Below are positions 8,859-18,338 of a stretch of DNA of 64,000 nt, one piece after another. Location: the NCBI RefSeq assembly GCF_003957295.1, contig NZ_RQPJ01000003.1, positions 62,001-126,000 of the forward strand, given 5' to 3'. Position 1 is the stretch's first letter. Every line of letters begins with the position of its first letter. The notes under the pieces are model-generated. The model saw nothing but the letters and a program-made list of their open reading frames with translations, ran no database searches and had not been told where the DNA came from. A program made the position numbers and the translations under genes. The stretch is from Arenibacter aquaticus (GTDB lineage: Bacteria > Bacteroidota > Bacteroidia > Flavobacteriales > Flavobacteriaceae).

Positions 8859-10310
8859 TTAATAACCTGGGTTCTGATCTGCTTGGTTAACAGCAGGGTT
8901 ATTATTTATTTCATCTTCAGGTATGGGAAACAAAAGACGCTCATCAATAATAGTCTTGCCAGCAGCGGCAAATGCTTCTGTTACTTTACCCGTACGCTTT
9001 AAGTCGAACCAACGTCTTCTTTCCGTAATAAATTCATATGCCCGCTCTTGAATTACGGCATCCCTAAAGGCATCACTCCCCATCCCTGATGGATAGTCAA
9101 CTGCCGATACCGTTGTGGGATCAAAACCATAGGCCCGTCGCTTAATCATATTTAAGCGCTCCAAAGCCAAATCAGAAGGACCTCCCTCGGCCATACTGGC
9201 AGCTTCGGCATAAAACAAAAAGGCCTCGGTAAAACGATAGATTGGCACGCTATAGAGACTTATACCAGAGGTGTTGGTAATAAATTTCTTGAATAGCACA
9301 GGAGTGGTAGATGGCAGTGGAACCCATTCCCCTTCTGCATTTTGATATTCAGTGTAAAGATTAAAATTCTTTCTTAAATCATTTTCGTCCCAGCTATCCC
9401 CTATAAAGGAGTTCATATCCGGCAACCATGCAAACACACCACCAGAGGAGTAATTATAAGGAACATTGCCGGCCCTATGCAAATAATTGGGAATTGTAGA
9501 GCCTTTTGTTTCTGAGTGATGCATGGACATAATATCCTCTGTACTGGTATCTACGGCAAATATGTCATAAAAATCATCGGACTCTGTTACCGTGACCAAG
9601 GAGAATGGCCCATTGGTAATTAAATCATTGGCCTTTTCCGCTGCCCCTGTCCAATTCTCCGTAGTAAGGTAAACATGGGCTAGCAACATCTTAGCTGCCC
9701 ATTTGGAGGCACGGCCGGTCTCATCGCCCACTTCTCCCAAACCACTTTCAGCAGTTATAAGGTCTTGGATAATTAGATCATAGACCTCGCTCTCCGGTGC
9801 CCTAGGAGCCTCAACAGCACTTAAATCTACACTCTCATTCGTTTTCAAGGGTACAGCTCCCCACCCCCTTACCAATTCAAAATAACACAGAGCCCTTAAA
9901 TAATGGGCTTCGGCCAAAATACGCTGTTGGGTCTCCGCATTTATATCTTCAATGTTGGGAACGTTTGCCAAAACGGCATTTGCCCTATTTATAGTTGTAT
10001 AAAAAGACGACCAATTGGTTGCACACCTACCTATATTACGCTGGTCCAATATTTGGTCCCAGATAGTGATGGGTGCTTGGGATCCCCTACCAAATAAATA
10101 ATCACCGTGAAGTTCTGACATAAGGTAATTGGTTATCCCAAAAAAATCGTTTTGCATACCTGCATATACCCCGGCTATTGCCGCTTCGGCATCCTCTTCA
10201 TTTTTATAGAAATTGGCTTTGGAAACAAAATCCTTCGGCACTTCCTCCAGTGCTTTTTCACAAGCCGTAAACAACAAGGTTGTTAATATAATTAATATTG
10301 TATTTTTCAT
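8859..10310 (-). CDS. susD: SusD/RagB-like outer-membrane glycan-binding lipoprotein
   Basis: A 483-residue protein with a lipobox LFTAC (Cys17). The N-terminal part reads EEVPKDFVSKANFYKNEEDA, then AEAAIAGVYAG, a classic SusD start. The middle holds AEAHYLRALCYFELVRGWGAVPL, the first TPR-like helices. The C-terminal region has RLNMIKRRAYG and the family block ERAYEFITERRRWFDLKRTG, then FPIPEDEINNNPAV. It forms the lid of the SusC transporter and binds the imported ligand at the cell surface. It starts 18 bases after the susC stop. The ligand is unknown; two sulfatases downstream imply a sulfated one. Confidence 0.96.
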   Translation of the reverse strand: MKNTILIILTTLLFTACEKALEEVPKDFVSKANFYKNEEDAEAAIAGVYAGMQNDFFGITNYLMSELHGDYLFGRGSQAPITIWDQILDQRNIGRCATNWSSFYTTINRANAVLANVPNIEDINAETQQRILAEAHYLRALCYFELVRGWGAVPLKTNESVDLSAVEAPRAPESEVYDLIIQDLITAESGLGEVGDETGRASKWAAKMLLAHVYLTTENWTGAAEKANDLITNGPFSLVTVTESDDFYDIFAVDTSTEDIMSMHHSETKGSTIPNYLHRAGNVPYNYSSGGVFAWLPDMNSFIGDSWDENDLRKNFNLYTEYQNAEGEWVPLPSTTPVLFKKFITNTSGISLYSVPIYRFTEAFLFYAEAASMAEGGPSDLALERLNMIKRRAYGFDPTTVSAVDYPSGMGSDAFRDAVIQERAYEFITERRRWFDLKRTGKVTEAFAAAGKTIIDERLLFPIPEDEINNNPAVNQADQNPGY

Positions 10311-10328
10311 GATTTCTTACTTTAATAG

Positions 10329-13300
10329 TTAAAATCTAAATTTTAAACCTACGGCATAAATTTTTGCATTTGGATAGCTACTTTGATCATGCCCAAATCG
10401 CAATCTATCGGACACATTACTTGAATCTGTACCACGAGTATTGGCCTCTGGATCCAAGCCCGTATAATTGGTGAAAGTGAATAAATTGGTTCCCGAAACA
10501 TATATCTGAGCCATATCAATGCCCTTTAGTCCAAACTCTTGCACAGGCAAGTTATAGGCTAGGCGCATTGAGCGTATTCTTAAATAGCTTGCATCCTCTA
10601 TAAAGCGCTCGGACACCGTTATTTGAGTGGCACTGCTTATTTTTGGGTATTTGGCATCCGGATTTGGATTTTCCTCGGTCCAATAATTCCCTATGATATC
10701 CGTGAATTGGTTATTTCCACGCTGAAACGAATTTAAATGCGTACCATTGGTAGCATTGAACAATTCGTTTCCTTGCACTCCTTCCAAGGAAACGTTCAAT
10801 TCCAATCCTTTATAGGAAAAATTACTGGTAAGACCATAGATGAAGTCTGGATGGTAACTTCCAAGAATTACCCTATCCAAGGCATTAATAATACCATCGG
10901 GCACCCCATCTGGGCCACTAAGATCTTGGTATTTTATAAAGCCATTTTCGTCCAAACCATCTTCCCGCAATCCGTAAAATGCACCTAGGGGTTCACCTAC
11001 CCTGGCGATGTTGGCACTTGGCCAAACGGCACCTTGCCCAGCACCAAAAATATCACTGTCTCCGGCCAATTTAATTACTTCGTTCTTATTGGCTGAGAAC
11101 TGGGCCGACACATCCCATTGGAAGTCCCCCTTTAAAATATCTGCGTCTACACTAAGTTCTATACCGGAATTTTGAATTTCTCCCAGGTTCCTTAAAATGG
11201 ATCCAAAACCTACTGTAGGAGGCAAGGGAACCGATGCCAGTAAATCCTTAGTGTTCTTTTTATAGTAGTCAAATACAAATCGCAATCTATCCTGCAGTAT
11301 ATTTAAATCAAACCCTACATCCAACTGCCCAGTGGTTTCCCACTTTAGACTACTGTTGGAGATTCCGCTGGGAACAAACCCAATCACATCCGTTTGGTTA
11401 CCATAAATGTATTTGACCGAACTAAGTCTATCCAAAGACTGATAAGGATTAAGGGCCGTATTACCTGTAATACCATAACTGGCCCGTAACTTTAAGTTGT
11501 TGATTATTTTGTTTTCTTCTAAAAAGGGTTCATCCGATACACGCCAGGCTATGGCCCCAGATGGGAAATACCCCCATTTATGTTCATCCCCAAATCTTGA
11601 TGAACCATCTGCCCTTACACTAGCAGTAAACATGTATTTCCCGTCAAAAGAATAATTGACCCTGGATAAAAAGGAAGCCAAGGTCCAATCTGAGTAACCG
11701 GAATAAGGGTTTCCTATTGATTCTGCCGCGGCCAACTCATAATTTTCTGTAATATTATTGGCAAATCCACTAACACTTATCCCGGAATTCCTATTCATAT
11801 TAGTTTGATAGGTTGCTCCTCCTATTACGTTCACACTGTGTTTTTCATTAAAGAGCTTGGAATAAGTAAGTACATTTTCCGTTAAAAAGGAATTGGAATA
11901 GCTGTTGCTTTCAGATGCAGAACCCCTATCGTTGTTATAGATAATGGGTATAAAGGTCTCATTGGTATTATTTGCGTATTGTAAACCTACTAGCGTTTTA
12001 AAGGATAGTTCAGGGGTAAAGGTTACATCAAAATTGGCATTTGCCAAAACACTATTGGCAAAGGTGCGATTCTTTCTTAGAGTCCAAATTATTGGATTCC
12101 TCATATCGGCAGATCCAAAATTATAGGCTTGTTCTATGCGTGTTGGCAATCCACTTTCATCATAGATTGGCAAGGTTGGAGGTGCCGAGGCCGCTGCCGA
12201 CAACAAGGAATTTCCACGATTTCCATTATCTACAGGAACAGAATTTCGCTCCCTTCTGGATAATTGTAGGTTAACACCCATTTTTAGCCAACTCTTTAAT
12301 TCCTGATCAAGGTTTAATCTAACGGACCCTCTCTGTACTCCTGAATTCTCAATAATTCCTTCTTGGTCAAAATAGTTTCCAGAAATGGAATACCTACCTT
12401 TTTCCGAACTTCCAGAGAAGGTGACGGTATTGTTATTAACAGGGGCAACCCTAAAGATGGCATCCCACCAATCAGTTCCAGGGTTTTCAACCGTACTGGG
12501 ATCAAAAAAAGGATCCAAGCCCTCGTTCTTCAACCATTCATTTGCTATAGTGGCGTACTCTTTGGCATCCAATAAATCATAGCGGTTAATGGCCTCCTGC
12601 ATTCCAAAATAGCTATTTACCTCAATTTTGCTATCCTGTCCTTTAACGCCTTTTTTAGACGTTATAATTACAACACCATTAGCTCCCCTTGACCCATAAA
12701 TAGCCGTGGCGGAAGCATCCTTTAAAATATCTACGGATTCTATATCGGATGGATTCAAGAAATTGATACCCCCAGTAACAGGGAAACCATCCACTACATA
12801 CAAGGGTTGATTATCCCCTATCATAGAATTACCGCCCCTTATACGTACCTCTATCCTGGAACCAGGGGCGCCTGAGTTTTGGGATACCCTTACACCTGCT
12901 GCTCCCACCTTTAAGGCTTGCTCCATATTGTAGACAGGTACTGCCTCTAGGGTTTCGGTCTTGACCTGGGATACAGACCCCGTTAAATCTGCCTTTTTCA
13001 TTGTACCATATCCCACAACAACCACTTCTTCCAAGCCAGCTGCACTCTCCTCCAGTTCCACATTTAGCACAGACTGTCCGTTCACGGAAACTTCTTTTGT
13101 AGCATAACCAATATAGGAGACTATAAGAACAGCGTTCCCATTGGCCACAGCCATAACATAGTTCCCATCAAAATCGGACTGGGTACCGTTAGTTGTGCCT
13201 TTTTCAACAATACTGGCTCCGGGTAATGGTTGCCCATCCTTATCCCTAATAGATCCACTAACTTGAAATTGTATTGTTTTCCCTTCAATCTTAGGAGTAG

Positions 13301-13691
13301 GTTCCGGACTGGAAACAGCTTGGTTTACCTCTTTCTTTTTTAATAGAATTTTCCGGTCTTCTATGTCGTATAAAATATCCCTGCTAGTAAAAAGTATTTG
13401 CAAGACTCGTTTAATTGTAGCTTTCCTGACATTTATTGAAACTTTTCTCTTTAAATCTACCGTCTTGGTGCTAAAAATAAACTTGAATTCTGTATTCGCC
13501 TCTATCTCGTCAATAACCTCCTCAACAGTTGTATTCCCTAGATCCAAGGTAATCTTGGTTTTCTGTGAATACGAAGAATTGGCCTGCATTACAAAGGTTA
13601 CGGTAATTAAAAGAAGAAGCGATAACTTCATTTTTAAATCCAATTTTAAGGGCCAAGGGGATTTACCCCCCGACTTTGGTGGTTTTTTCAT
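10329..13691 (-). CDS. susC: SusC/RagA-type TonB-linked outer-membrane transporter with STN domain
   Basis: A 1120-residue protein. The signal peptide is at about 21-43 after a short basic lead; an ATG at 13631 could also serve as start. Domains in order: STN (signalling) at about 45-118, carboxypeptidase-D-like regulatory domain at 143-215, the SusC marker EEVVVVGYGT at 221-230, the plug, and a 22-strand-type barrel ending in aromatic FRF. The DPSDIESVDILKDASATAIYG-like plug segment is complete. The STN domain indicates that it signals through FecR and an ECF sigma factor, and both are encoded just upstream. It imports the substrate captured by SusD. Confidence 0.96.
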   Translation of the reverse strand: MKKPPKSGGKSPWPLKLDLKMKLSLLLLITVTFVMQANSSYSQKTKITLDLGNTTVEEVIDEIEANTEFKFIFSTKTVDLKRKVSINVRKATIKRVLQILFTSRDILYDIEDRKILLKKKEVNQAVSSPEPTPKIEGKTIQFQVSGSIRDKDGQPLPGASIVEKGTTNGTQSDFDGNYVMAVANGNAVLIVSYIGYATKEVSVNGQSVLNVELEESAAGLEEVVVVGYGTMKKADLTGSVSQVKTETLEAVPVYNMEQALKVGAAGVRVSQNSGAPGSRIEVRIRGGNSMIGDNQPLYVVDGFPVTGGINFLNPSDIESVDILKDASATAIYGSRGANGVVIITSKKGVKGQDSKIEVNSYFGMQEAINRYDLLDAKEYATIANEWLKNEGLDPFFDPSTVENPGTDWWDAIFRVAPVNNNTVTFSGSSEKGRYSISGNYFDQEGIIENSGVQRGSVRLNLDQELKSWLKMGVNLQLSRRERNSVPVDNGNRGNSLLSAAASAPPTLPIYDESGLPTRIEQAYNFGSADMRNPIIWTLRKNRTFANSVLANANFDVTFTPELSFKTLVGLQYANNTNETFIPIIYNNDRGSASESNSYSNSFLTENVLTYSKLFNEKHSVNVIGGATYQTNMNRNSGISVSGFANNITENYELAAAESIGNPYSGYSDWTLASFLSRVNYSFDGKYMFTASVRADGSSRFGDEHKWGYFPSGAIAWRVSDEPFLEENKIINNLKLRASYGITGNTALNPYQSLDRLSSVKYIYGNQTDVIGFVPSGISNSSLKWETTGQLDVGFDLNILQDRLRFVFDYYKKNTKDLLASVPLPPTVGFGSILRNLGEIQNSGIELSVDADILKGDFQWDVSAQFSANKNEVIKLAGDSDIFGAGQGAVWPSANIARVGEPLGAFYGLREDGLDENGFIKYQDLSGPDGVPDGIINALDRVILGSYHPDFIYGLTSNFSYKGLELNVSLEGVQGNELFNATNGTHLNSFQRGNNQFTDIIGNYWTEENPNPDAKYPKISSATQITVSERFIEDASYLRIRSMRLAYNLPVQEFGLKGIDMAQIYVSGTNLFTFTNYTGLDPEANTRGTDSSNVSDRLRFGHDQSSYPNAKIYAVGLKFRF

Positions 13692-13749
13692 AATTTTGAA
13701 TGTTTACTGGTGGTTATACTTAAATTTTAGGTTTGATCACTTTACGCAA

Positions 13750-13795
13750 TCGGGAAATGTTACAGCATTTTCCGATTTTTTTTTCGATGAATCGG
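13750..13795 (-). promoter_or_regulatory. Overlapping dyads and TTCATCGA element upstream of susC
   Basis: Three elements overlap in the 163-bp fecR-susC gap. An imperfect inverted repeat has arms 13750-13759 and 13766-13775 (9 of 10 paired, 6-nt loop). A second dyad is CCGATT (13772-13777) with AATCGG (13790-13795). The minus strand carries TTCATCGA at 13791-13784, 100 bases before the susC start. The same octamer occurs at similar distance and orientation upstream of four exopolysaccharide-locus genes. It could be an operator or activator site; no T-run supports a terminator. Confidence 0.5.
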
Positions 13796-13854
13796 TCTAT
13801 TATCCGCGTTAAGCAATCCATTTTTATTGGTTTTACTCCATGGGCATTACTGGT

Positions 13855-15021
13855 TTAGTTAATAATGATTTTATTGTCCAATATCTGATATTCTATTTGG
13901 TATACTTTATTAAAATAGTTAAACACCTGTTCTATGGTCTCATGCTTGGTTTCAATGGTAGCATTAAAAGTCTCGGTAGCCAATTTTGCATTATTGTTTA
14001 TTATCACCACATTGTAATGTCGTTCCAACTTTTGTATAATATTTTCAAAAGCCACATCCCTAAAAACTAGATTGCCTTTCATCCAAGATGTATAAATTGA
14101 GGTATTTACTTCTTGCTTGGAAATATTGCTTCCAGACTTATTGTACACCCCTTTAAATCCGGGTTTTAGAAAAACCTCTTCCTGCTGCTCCCCTGTTGGT
14201 CCTTTGGACTCTGTTAGACTAACCGATCCATCCAACAGAACAACCTCCGTATTGCGATCCTCCGGATAATTGGAAACATTGAATTTTGTGCCATGTACCA
14301 GTATATCAAGATTTTGGGCACTTACAATAAATGGATTTTGGTCACTGTGGGCCACATCAAAATAGGCTTCGCCCATTAAAAATACTTCCCGCTGTTTCCC
14401 TTCTAGGAAACTCACAGGATATCTTAAAGAGCTACCGGCATTCAAATGAACATTGGTGCCATCCGAAAGGGTTATAGTAAACTGCTTACCATTTGGAACA
14501 CTTAGGGTGTTAAAGGACAATTCCTTTATTTCATTGACATCTTGGTAGACCAACTTGTTTCCATTACTGGATCCTATAACCTTTCCTTTAGAATCCTTGA
14601 CCAAGGAGGCTCCATTCCCGGAAATAATTTCAATTTGCCCATTATCCAGTACCAACTGAATAGCTTCTGATCTGGGCTGTATGGCTTCCTTGGGTGTATT
14701 TATTAAAATATCACTCTTAATCAACACCCCAATACCTAGAAATATAATTGCAATGGCCGCATACTTCAATGCAGGGGCATACCTACGACCATAAAATACA
14801 TTTTTGTCTTTTCTTATCTCCTTCTGTAGCTGTTTCCTTAGTTTGTTTAAATCCGGATCGTTCATAGCCAATGTAATAGCATAGTGGGTTTTAACATAGT
14901 CCTTGAAAATTGCATAATTCCCTTCTTCCCCTATCCAATTGTTAAGCACGTCCAACTCCTCTGAATTAGAGGAACGATTTAGGAATTTAATAATTAGCTT
15001 TTCTATTTCTTCAGAGATCAT
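13855..15021 (-). CDS. FecR-type anti-sigma factor
   Basis: 388 residues from the ATG at 15021; a GTG 24 bases further upstream is less likely. The cytoplasmic N-terminal part (1-80) is the sigma-binding region. One membrane helix lies at about 85-102. The periplasmic FecR domain includes VPNGKQFTITLSDGTNVHLN and LEGKQREVFLMGEAYFDVAH. The C-terminal DUF4974 domain (about 315-388) resembles an STN fold and starts near GNLVFRDVAFENIIQKLERHY. It senses the occupied SusC through the STN domain and controls the ECF sigma factor. Unusually, it is divergent from the sigma gene and codirectional with susC. Confidence 0.93.
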   Translation of the reverse strand: MISEEIEKLIIKFLNRSSNSEELDVLNNWIGEEGNYAIFKDYVKTHYAITLAMNDPDLNKLRKQLQKEIRKDKNVFYGRRYAPALKYAAIAIIFLGIGVLIKSDILINTPKEAIQPRSEAIQLVLDNGQIEIISGNGASLVKDSKGKVIGSSNGNKLVYQDVNEIKELSFNTLSVPNGKQFTITLSDGTNVHLNAGSSLRYPVSFLEGKQREVFLMGEAYFDVAHSDQNPFIVSAQNLDILVHGTKFNVSNYPEDRNTEVVLLDGSVSLTESKGPTGEQQEEVFLKPGFKGVYNKSGSNISKQEVNTSIYTSWMKGNLVFRDVAFENIIQKLERHYNVVIINNNAKLATETFNATIETKHETIEQVFNYFNKVYQIEYQILDNKIIIN

Positions 15022-15098
15022 TTTATTACCACTCTTTTTAAACACTACAAAGCAAAATCACAATACCCTAACTTTTTATTTAATTATTTTCTATATTA

Positions 15099-15113
15099 AC
15101 ACAATATTTGTGT
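15099..15113. promoter_or_regulatory. Short palindrome in the fecR/sigma divergent gap
   Basis: ACACAA (15099-15104) and TTGTGT (15108-15113) form a perfect dyad with a 3-base centre, 26 bases before the sigma gene start and 78 bases before the fecR start. It overlaps a TATTTG that could be part of a -7 box. It is a candidate shared operator or promoter core. Confidence 0.3.
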
Positions 15114-15139
15114 CAATTTTACTAAAAGAATAATTTTTT

Positions 15140-15745
15140 ATGAGTTTCGACGACAACGCAACTTTGATAGAAAATCTCCAAATAGGTAATGAAAAGGCCT
15201 ATATGTTCCTGCTAGACACCTATCACAAAAGACTATATGCCTATGCCCTTTCTTTGCTACATGATTCTGCTATGGCAGAAGATATTGTACAAAATGTATT
15301 CTTAAAAACTTGGAAATCCAGAAAAAAACTAAATAAGCAGTTTGCAATAAAAAGTTTTCTATACAAAGCGGTATACAATGAATTTATAAACAGCTACCAA
15401 AAGAAGAAGGCTATGATGCTTTTGCAACAAAAATATATAGAATCCTTAGGGGAAGTGGTAGAGGAAACCGACGACAACCTTATAGAAAAGATGATCGCTA
15501 TTGTAAATGAGGAAATTAAAAAATTACCTCCTAAGTGTCAGAAGGTATTTGTATTAAGTAAAAAGGAAGGACTTACCAATGTAGAAATATCCGATCACCT
15601 CAATGTTTCCATTAAAACTGTGGAAGCTCAGATTACCAAGGCTTTCACAATACTGAGAAAAAGTTTGGGAAAGAAATATGAAATGATCTTTTTTGTCTTT
15701 TTTGGAACCACTGCCCTAAAAAAGAATATAGTCACAAACCCATAA
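15140..15745 (+). CDS. ECF-type RNA polymerase sigma factor
   Basis: A 201-residue protein. Region 2 spans about residues 22-88 (RLYAYALSLLHDSAMAEDIV, then QNVFLKTWKSR). Region 4 spans about 128-177 (LPPKCQKVFVLSKKEGLTNV with the helix-turn-helix SDHLNVSIKTVEAQI). There is no region 1 or 3, as in ECF sigmas. A short hydrophobic tail (MIFFVFFGTTAL) follows region 4 and is unusual. The natural partner is the divergently encoded FecR-like anti-sigma, and the target is presumably the susC operon. It faces the small unknown gene at 15795. Confidence 0.94.
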   Translation: MSFDDNATLIENLQIGNEKAYMFLLDTYHKRLYAYALSLLHDSAMAEDIVQNVFLKTWKSRKKLNKQFAIKSFLYKAVYNEFINSYQKKKAMMLLQQKYIESLGEVVEETDDNLIEKMIAIVNEEIKKLPPKCQKVFVLSKKEGLTNVEISDHLNVSIKTVEAQITKAFTILRKSLGKKYEMIFFVFFGTTALKKNIVTNP

Positions 15746-15794
15746 TAAATAGAGTCCCAACCCTGTACGTTATAACCTTACTGCCTTGTAGTTT

Positions 15795-16148
15795 CTATAG
15801 CATTCCTTTTTCTTGAAAAAGTTTATAGATCATTTTTTTCTCGGACAAATCAAAGGAACGTTCCTCAAACCAATCGTGAATGGTTATTTTTTCCTTTTCC
15901 TCTTCAGCTTTATGTAATATTTCATCTGTCACCAAGTGCCAATACATCCATTTATTAGTGGCAAGGGCATAGCCAATTTCATCATTGACCAAGGACCTCA
16001 CGGGTTTATTTTTTAAACGAACACCATTTTCCAACACCGCCAAGGTTTTTGTCAACCTTACTACCTCGGAAAATGAAAACCTCAAGAAATCCCCAAAACC
16101 GTCTTGACCCACATTATACAATTTATCGCCCACTTTTAACATTTCCAT
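15795..16148 (-). CDS. Hypothetical protein, 117 residues
   Basis: A small soluble protein with no signal peptide or membrane helix. It begins MEMLKVGDKLYNV, then has SEVVRLTKTLAVLENG, a short beta-rich start that resembles a small barrel. A helical acidic/basic tail contains HKAEEEKEKITIHDWFEERS. The family is not recognised. It is convergent with the sigma gene and separated from it by 49 bases. Codon use and composition look like the neighbouring genes, so it is probably real. Confidence 0.6.
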   Translation of the reverse strand: MEMLKVGDKLYNVGQDGFGDFLRFSFSEVVRLTKTLAVLENGVRLKNKPVRSLVNDEIGYALATNKWMYWHLVTDEILHKAEEEKEKITIHDWFEERSFDLSEKKMIYKLFQEKGML

Positions 16149-16345
16149 ATTCTAAAAAAAGGAAACAAAAATACCGCTCCCAGTCTTTTTAAAAAACCAT
16201 AAAAAAAAGAACTTATAAACATTAGTCCCTTGGCAGCCTATATCCAAATGCCAAGCTGACCAAAGCTATTTTTTTGCATATTTCCATGACTATATACCAA
16301 GCTTTTAAACAATTCTTTTACATTTGCCCCATAAATAAGATTATA

Positions 16346-16927
16346 ATGAGTATAAAACGGGATTTGGAAAAAAGAAGCAATGGCCAATGTGAACTCTGTA
16401 CAGCTACAGATAATTTGACCGTTTTAGAAGTACAGCCTGTAAAAAATGGTGGTTTGGACGGCAACCTTTTAGTGTGTGAAACCTGCAGGGAGCAAATTGA
16501 AAATCCCGATAAAACCGATCCCAATCATTGGCGCTGTTTAAACGATAGTATGTGGAGCGAGCATACCCCGGTCAAGGTTTTGGCATGGCGCATGTTGAGC
16601 CGACTAAAATCTGAAGGATGGCCACAAGACTTACTGGATATGCTGTATTTGGAAGATGAAGTATTGGAATGGGCGAAAGCCACTGGCGAAGGAGGCCCTT
16701 CTGAAAACCAAATCATCCACAGGGATAGCAATGGTGCCGTTTTGGAGGCAGGAGACAGTGTTGTTCTCATTAAAGACTTGCCGGTAAAGGGATCTAGTAT
16801 GGTTGCCAAAAGAGGTACTGCTGTAAGACGCATATCCTTGGACCACGAAAACGAAGAATACATTGAGGGTAAAGTAGATGGCCAGCAGATCGTAATTCTT
16901 ACCAAATACGTCAAAAAAACGTCTTAA
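16346..16927 (+). CDS. YjdM/PhnA-like zinc-ribbon protein
   Basis: 193 residues from the ATG at 16346; an earlier in-frame ATG at 16274 adds a hydrophobic unlikely lead. The N-terminal zinc ribbon has C15-x2-C18 and C44-x2-C47. The C-terminal PhnA domain (about 123-190) contains DSNGAVLEAGDSVVLIKDLP and VDGQQIVILTKYVKK. E. coli YjdM has only the second domain plus a shorter ribbon (111 residues). Despite its phosphonate-linked name the family function is not settled, and no phosphonate genes are nearby. Confidence 0.88.
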   Translation: MSIKRDLEKRSNGQCELCTATDNLTVLEVQPVKNGGLDGNLLVCETCREQIENPDKTDPNHWRCLNDSMWSEHTPVKVLAWRMLSRLKSEGWPQDLLDMLYLEDEVLEWAKATGEGGPSENQIIHRDSNGAVLEAGDSVVLIKDLPVKGSSMVAKRGTAVRRISLDHENEEYIEGKVDGQQIVILTKYVKKTS

Positions 16928-17066
16928 CGCCTTGTTACCGCAGCTTATCTGCCTTCTTTTGGCTGCCATTAGGAGAACGGTACATAATTGCTGGTTCAGC
17001 CTCGTTTCCCGTAATACCCCAACATACGGCATATAATGGAATTAATGCGTAAACATCAATTTTTCC

Positions 17067-18338
17067 ATGGCAAAAGAAGACCCATATGCTGCATTGAAAT
17101 ATAAGGAATTCAATGTATTTTTATTAGTGCGTTTTGCCATGGTATTTGCATGGTCCATGCAGTTCGTGGTTATTGAATGGGAAGTATATTCCTTGACCAA
17201 AAACCCCTTATCCTTGGGAATCATAGGATTAATGGAAGTAATCCCAGCTGTTTCCCTAGCCTTATTTGCCGGTCATGTGGTTGATCAAAAAGAAAAAAAG
17301 GGGTTGTTGGTAAAATGTATTTTGGGATTCTCTATAATAAGCCTTGGACTGTTTTTGCTCACCTGGCCAACAATAATAAAGGATTGGTCTAAGAATAGTA
17401 TTCTGTATGCCATCTATTTTCTAGTCTTTTTGGGCGGTATTGTCCGTGCCTTTCTAGGCCCTACTATTTTCTCCCTGTTTGCTTTAATTGTCCCAAAAAA
17501 AGTATACCCCAATGCAGCTACCTGGAGCAGTTCGGTATGGCAGATGGGGGCAGTACTTGGCCCCGCCTTGGCGGGATTGACCATTAATTGGATCGGGGTA
17601 CACTGGTCTATGTGCCTTATCTTTTTCTTTTCTTTGATGGCCCTAATTACCTTATCAAAAATAGAGAAAAAACCTATTTTAAATCCTAAGATTGGGGAAC
17701 CGGTGTTGGAGAGTCTAAAAGAGGGGGTGAAATTTGTATTTGGCACAAAAATAATATTGGGGGCCATTACCTTGGATATGGTAGCAGTGCTTTTTGGCGG
17801 AGCCATAGCCTTATTGCCCATATACGCCCAAGATATCCTTAAGGTAGGCCCGGAAGGCTTTGGTATACTACGCGCGGCACCAGCGGTTGGCGCCTTGGTT
17901 ATAATGTTTACCTCTGCCCACTTTCCGTTAAATAAAAAGGCGGGCCTAAAACTCTTGGGATCTATTTTTGGTTTTGGTATTTGCATTATCGTTTTTGGGA
18001 TTTCCACATCATTCTGGATTTCTGTGATAGCCCTATTCTTTAGTGGGGTAACAGACGGTATTTCTATGATAATAAGACAAACCATATTGCAATTAAGGAC
18101 TCCGGATGAAATGCGCGGCAGGGTGGCCTCGGTAAACTCCATGTTCGTTGGCTCTTCAAATGAACTGGGAGCTTTTGAGAGCGGACTTACCGCTAAATTG
18201 ATGGGAACGGTTACTGCAGTGGTTTTTGGCGGAAGTATGACCTTAATTACCGTACTCTTTACTGCTGCCATCTCCCCTACTTTTAGAAAGCTGGATCTTA
18301 GAAAAGATTTATTGGAGCATGAGAACAGTAGTCAGTAG
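17067..18338 (+). CDS. MFS transporter (EntS/MFS_3-like exporter)
   Basis: A 423-residue, 12-helix inner-membrane protein. It has the MFS_3 hallmarks VIEWEVYSLTKNPLSLGIIG in helix 1-2, GHVVDQKEKKG in the first cytoplasmic loop, and RTPDEMRGRVASVNSMFVGSS after helix 10. These are typical of enterobactin-exporter-like transporters that expel small molecules. The substrate is unknown. The last codons (Ser-Ser-Gln-stop) are read from the first copies of the heptamer repeat that follows, so the array reaches into the gene. Confidence 0.9.
   Translation: MAKEDPYAALKYKEFNVFLLVRFAMVFAWSMQFVVIEWEVYSLTKNPLSLGIIGLMEVIPAVSLALFAGHVVDQKEKKGLLVKCILGFSIISLGLFLLTWPTIIKDWSKNSILYAIYFLVFLGGIVRAFLGPTIFSLFALIVPKKVYPNAATWSSSVWQMGAVLGPALAGLTINWIGVHWSMCLIFFFSLMALITLSKIEKKPILNPKIGEPVLESLKEGVKFVFGTKIILGAITLDMVAVLFGGAIALLPIYAQDILKVGPEGFGILRAAPAVGALVIMFTSAHFPLNKKAGLKLLGSIFGFGICIIVFGISTSFWISVIALFFSGVTDGISMIIRQTILQLRTPDEMRGRVASVNSMFVGSSNELGAFESGLTAKLMGTVTAVVFGGSMTLITVLFTAAISPTFRKLDLRKDLLEHENSSQ

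Noticed and set aside
13750-13775. Terminator for fecR
   Set aside because: The inverted repeat has no T-run on the minus strand and sits next to the susC control region.
17414-18271. 285-codon minus-strand frame opposite the MFS gene
   Set aside because: It is an antisense shadow; the plus strand encodes a complete 12-helix transporter.
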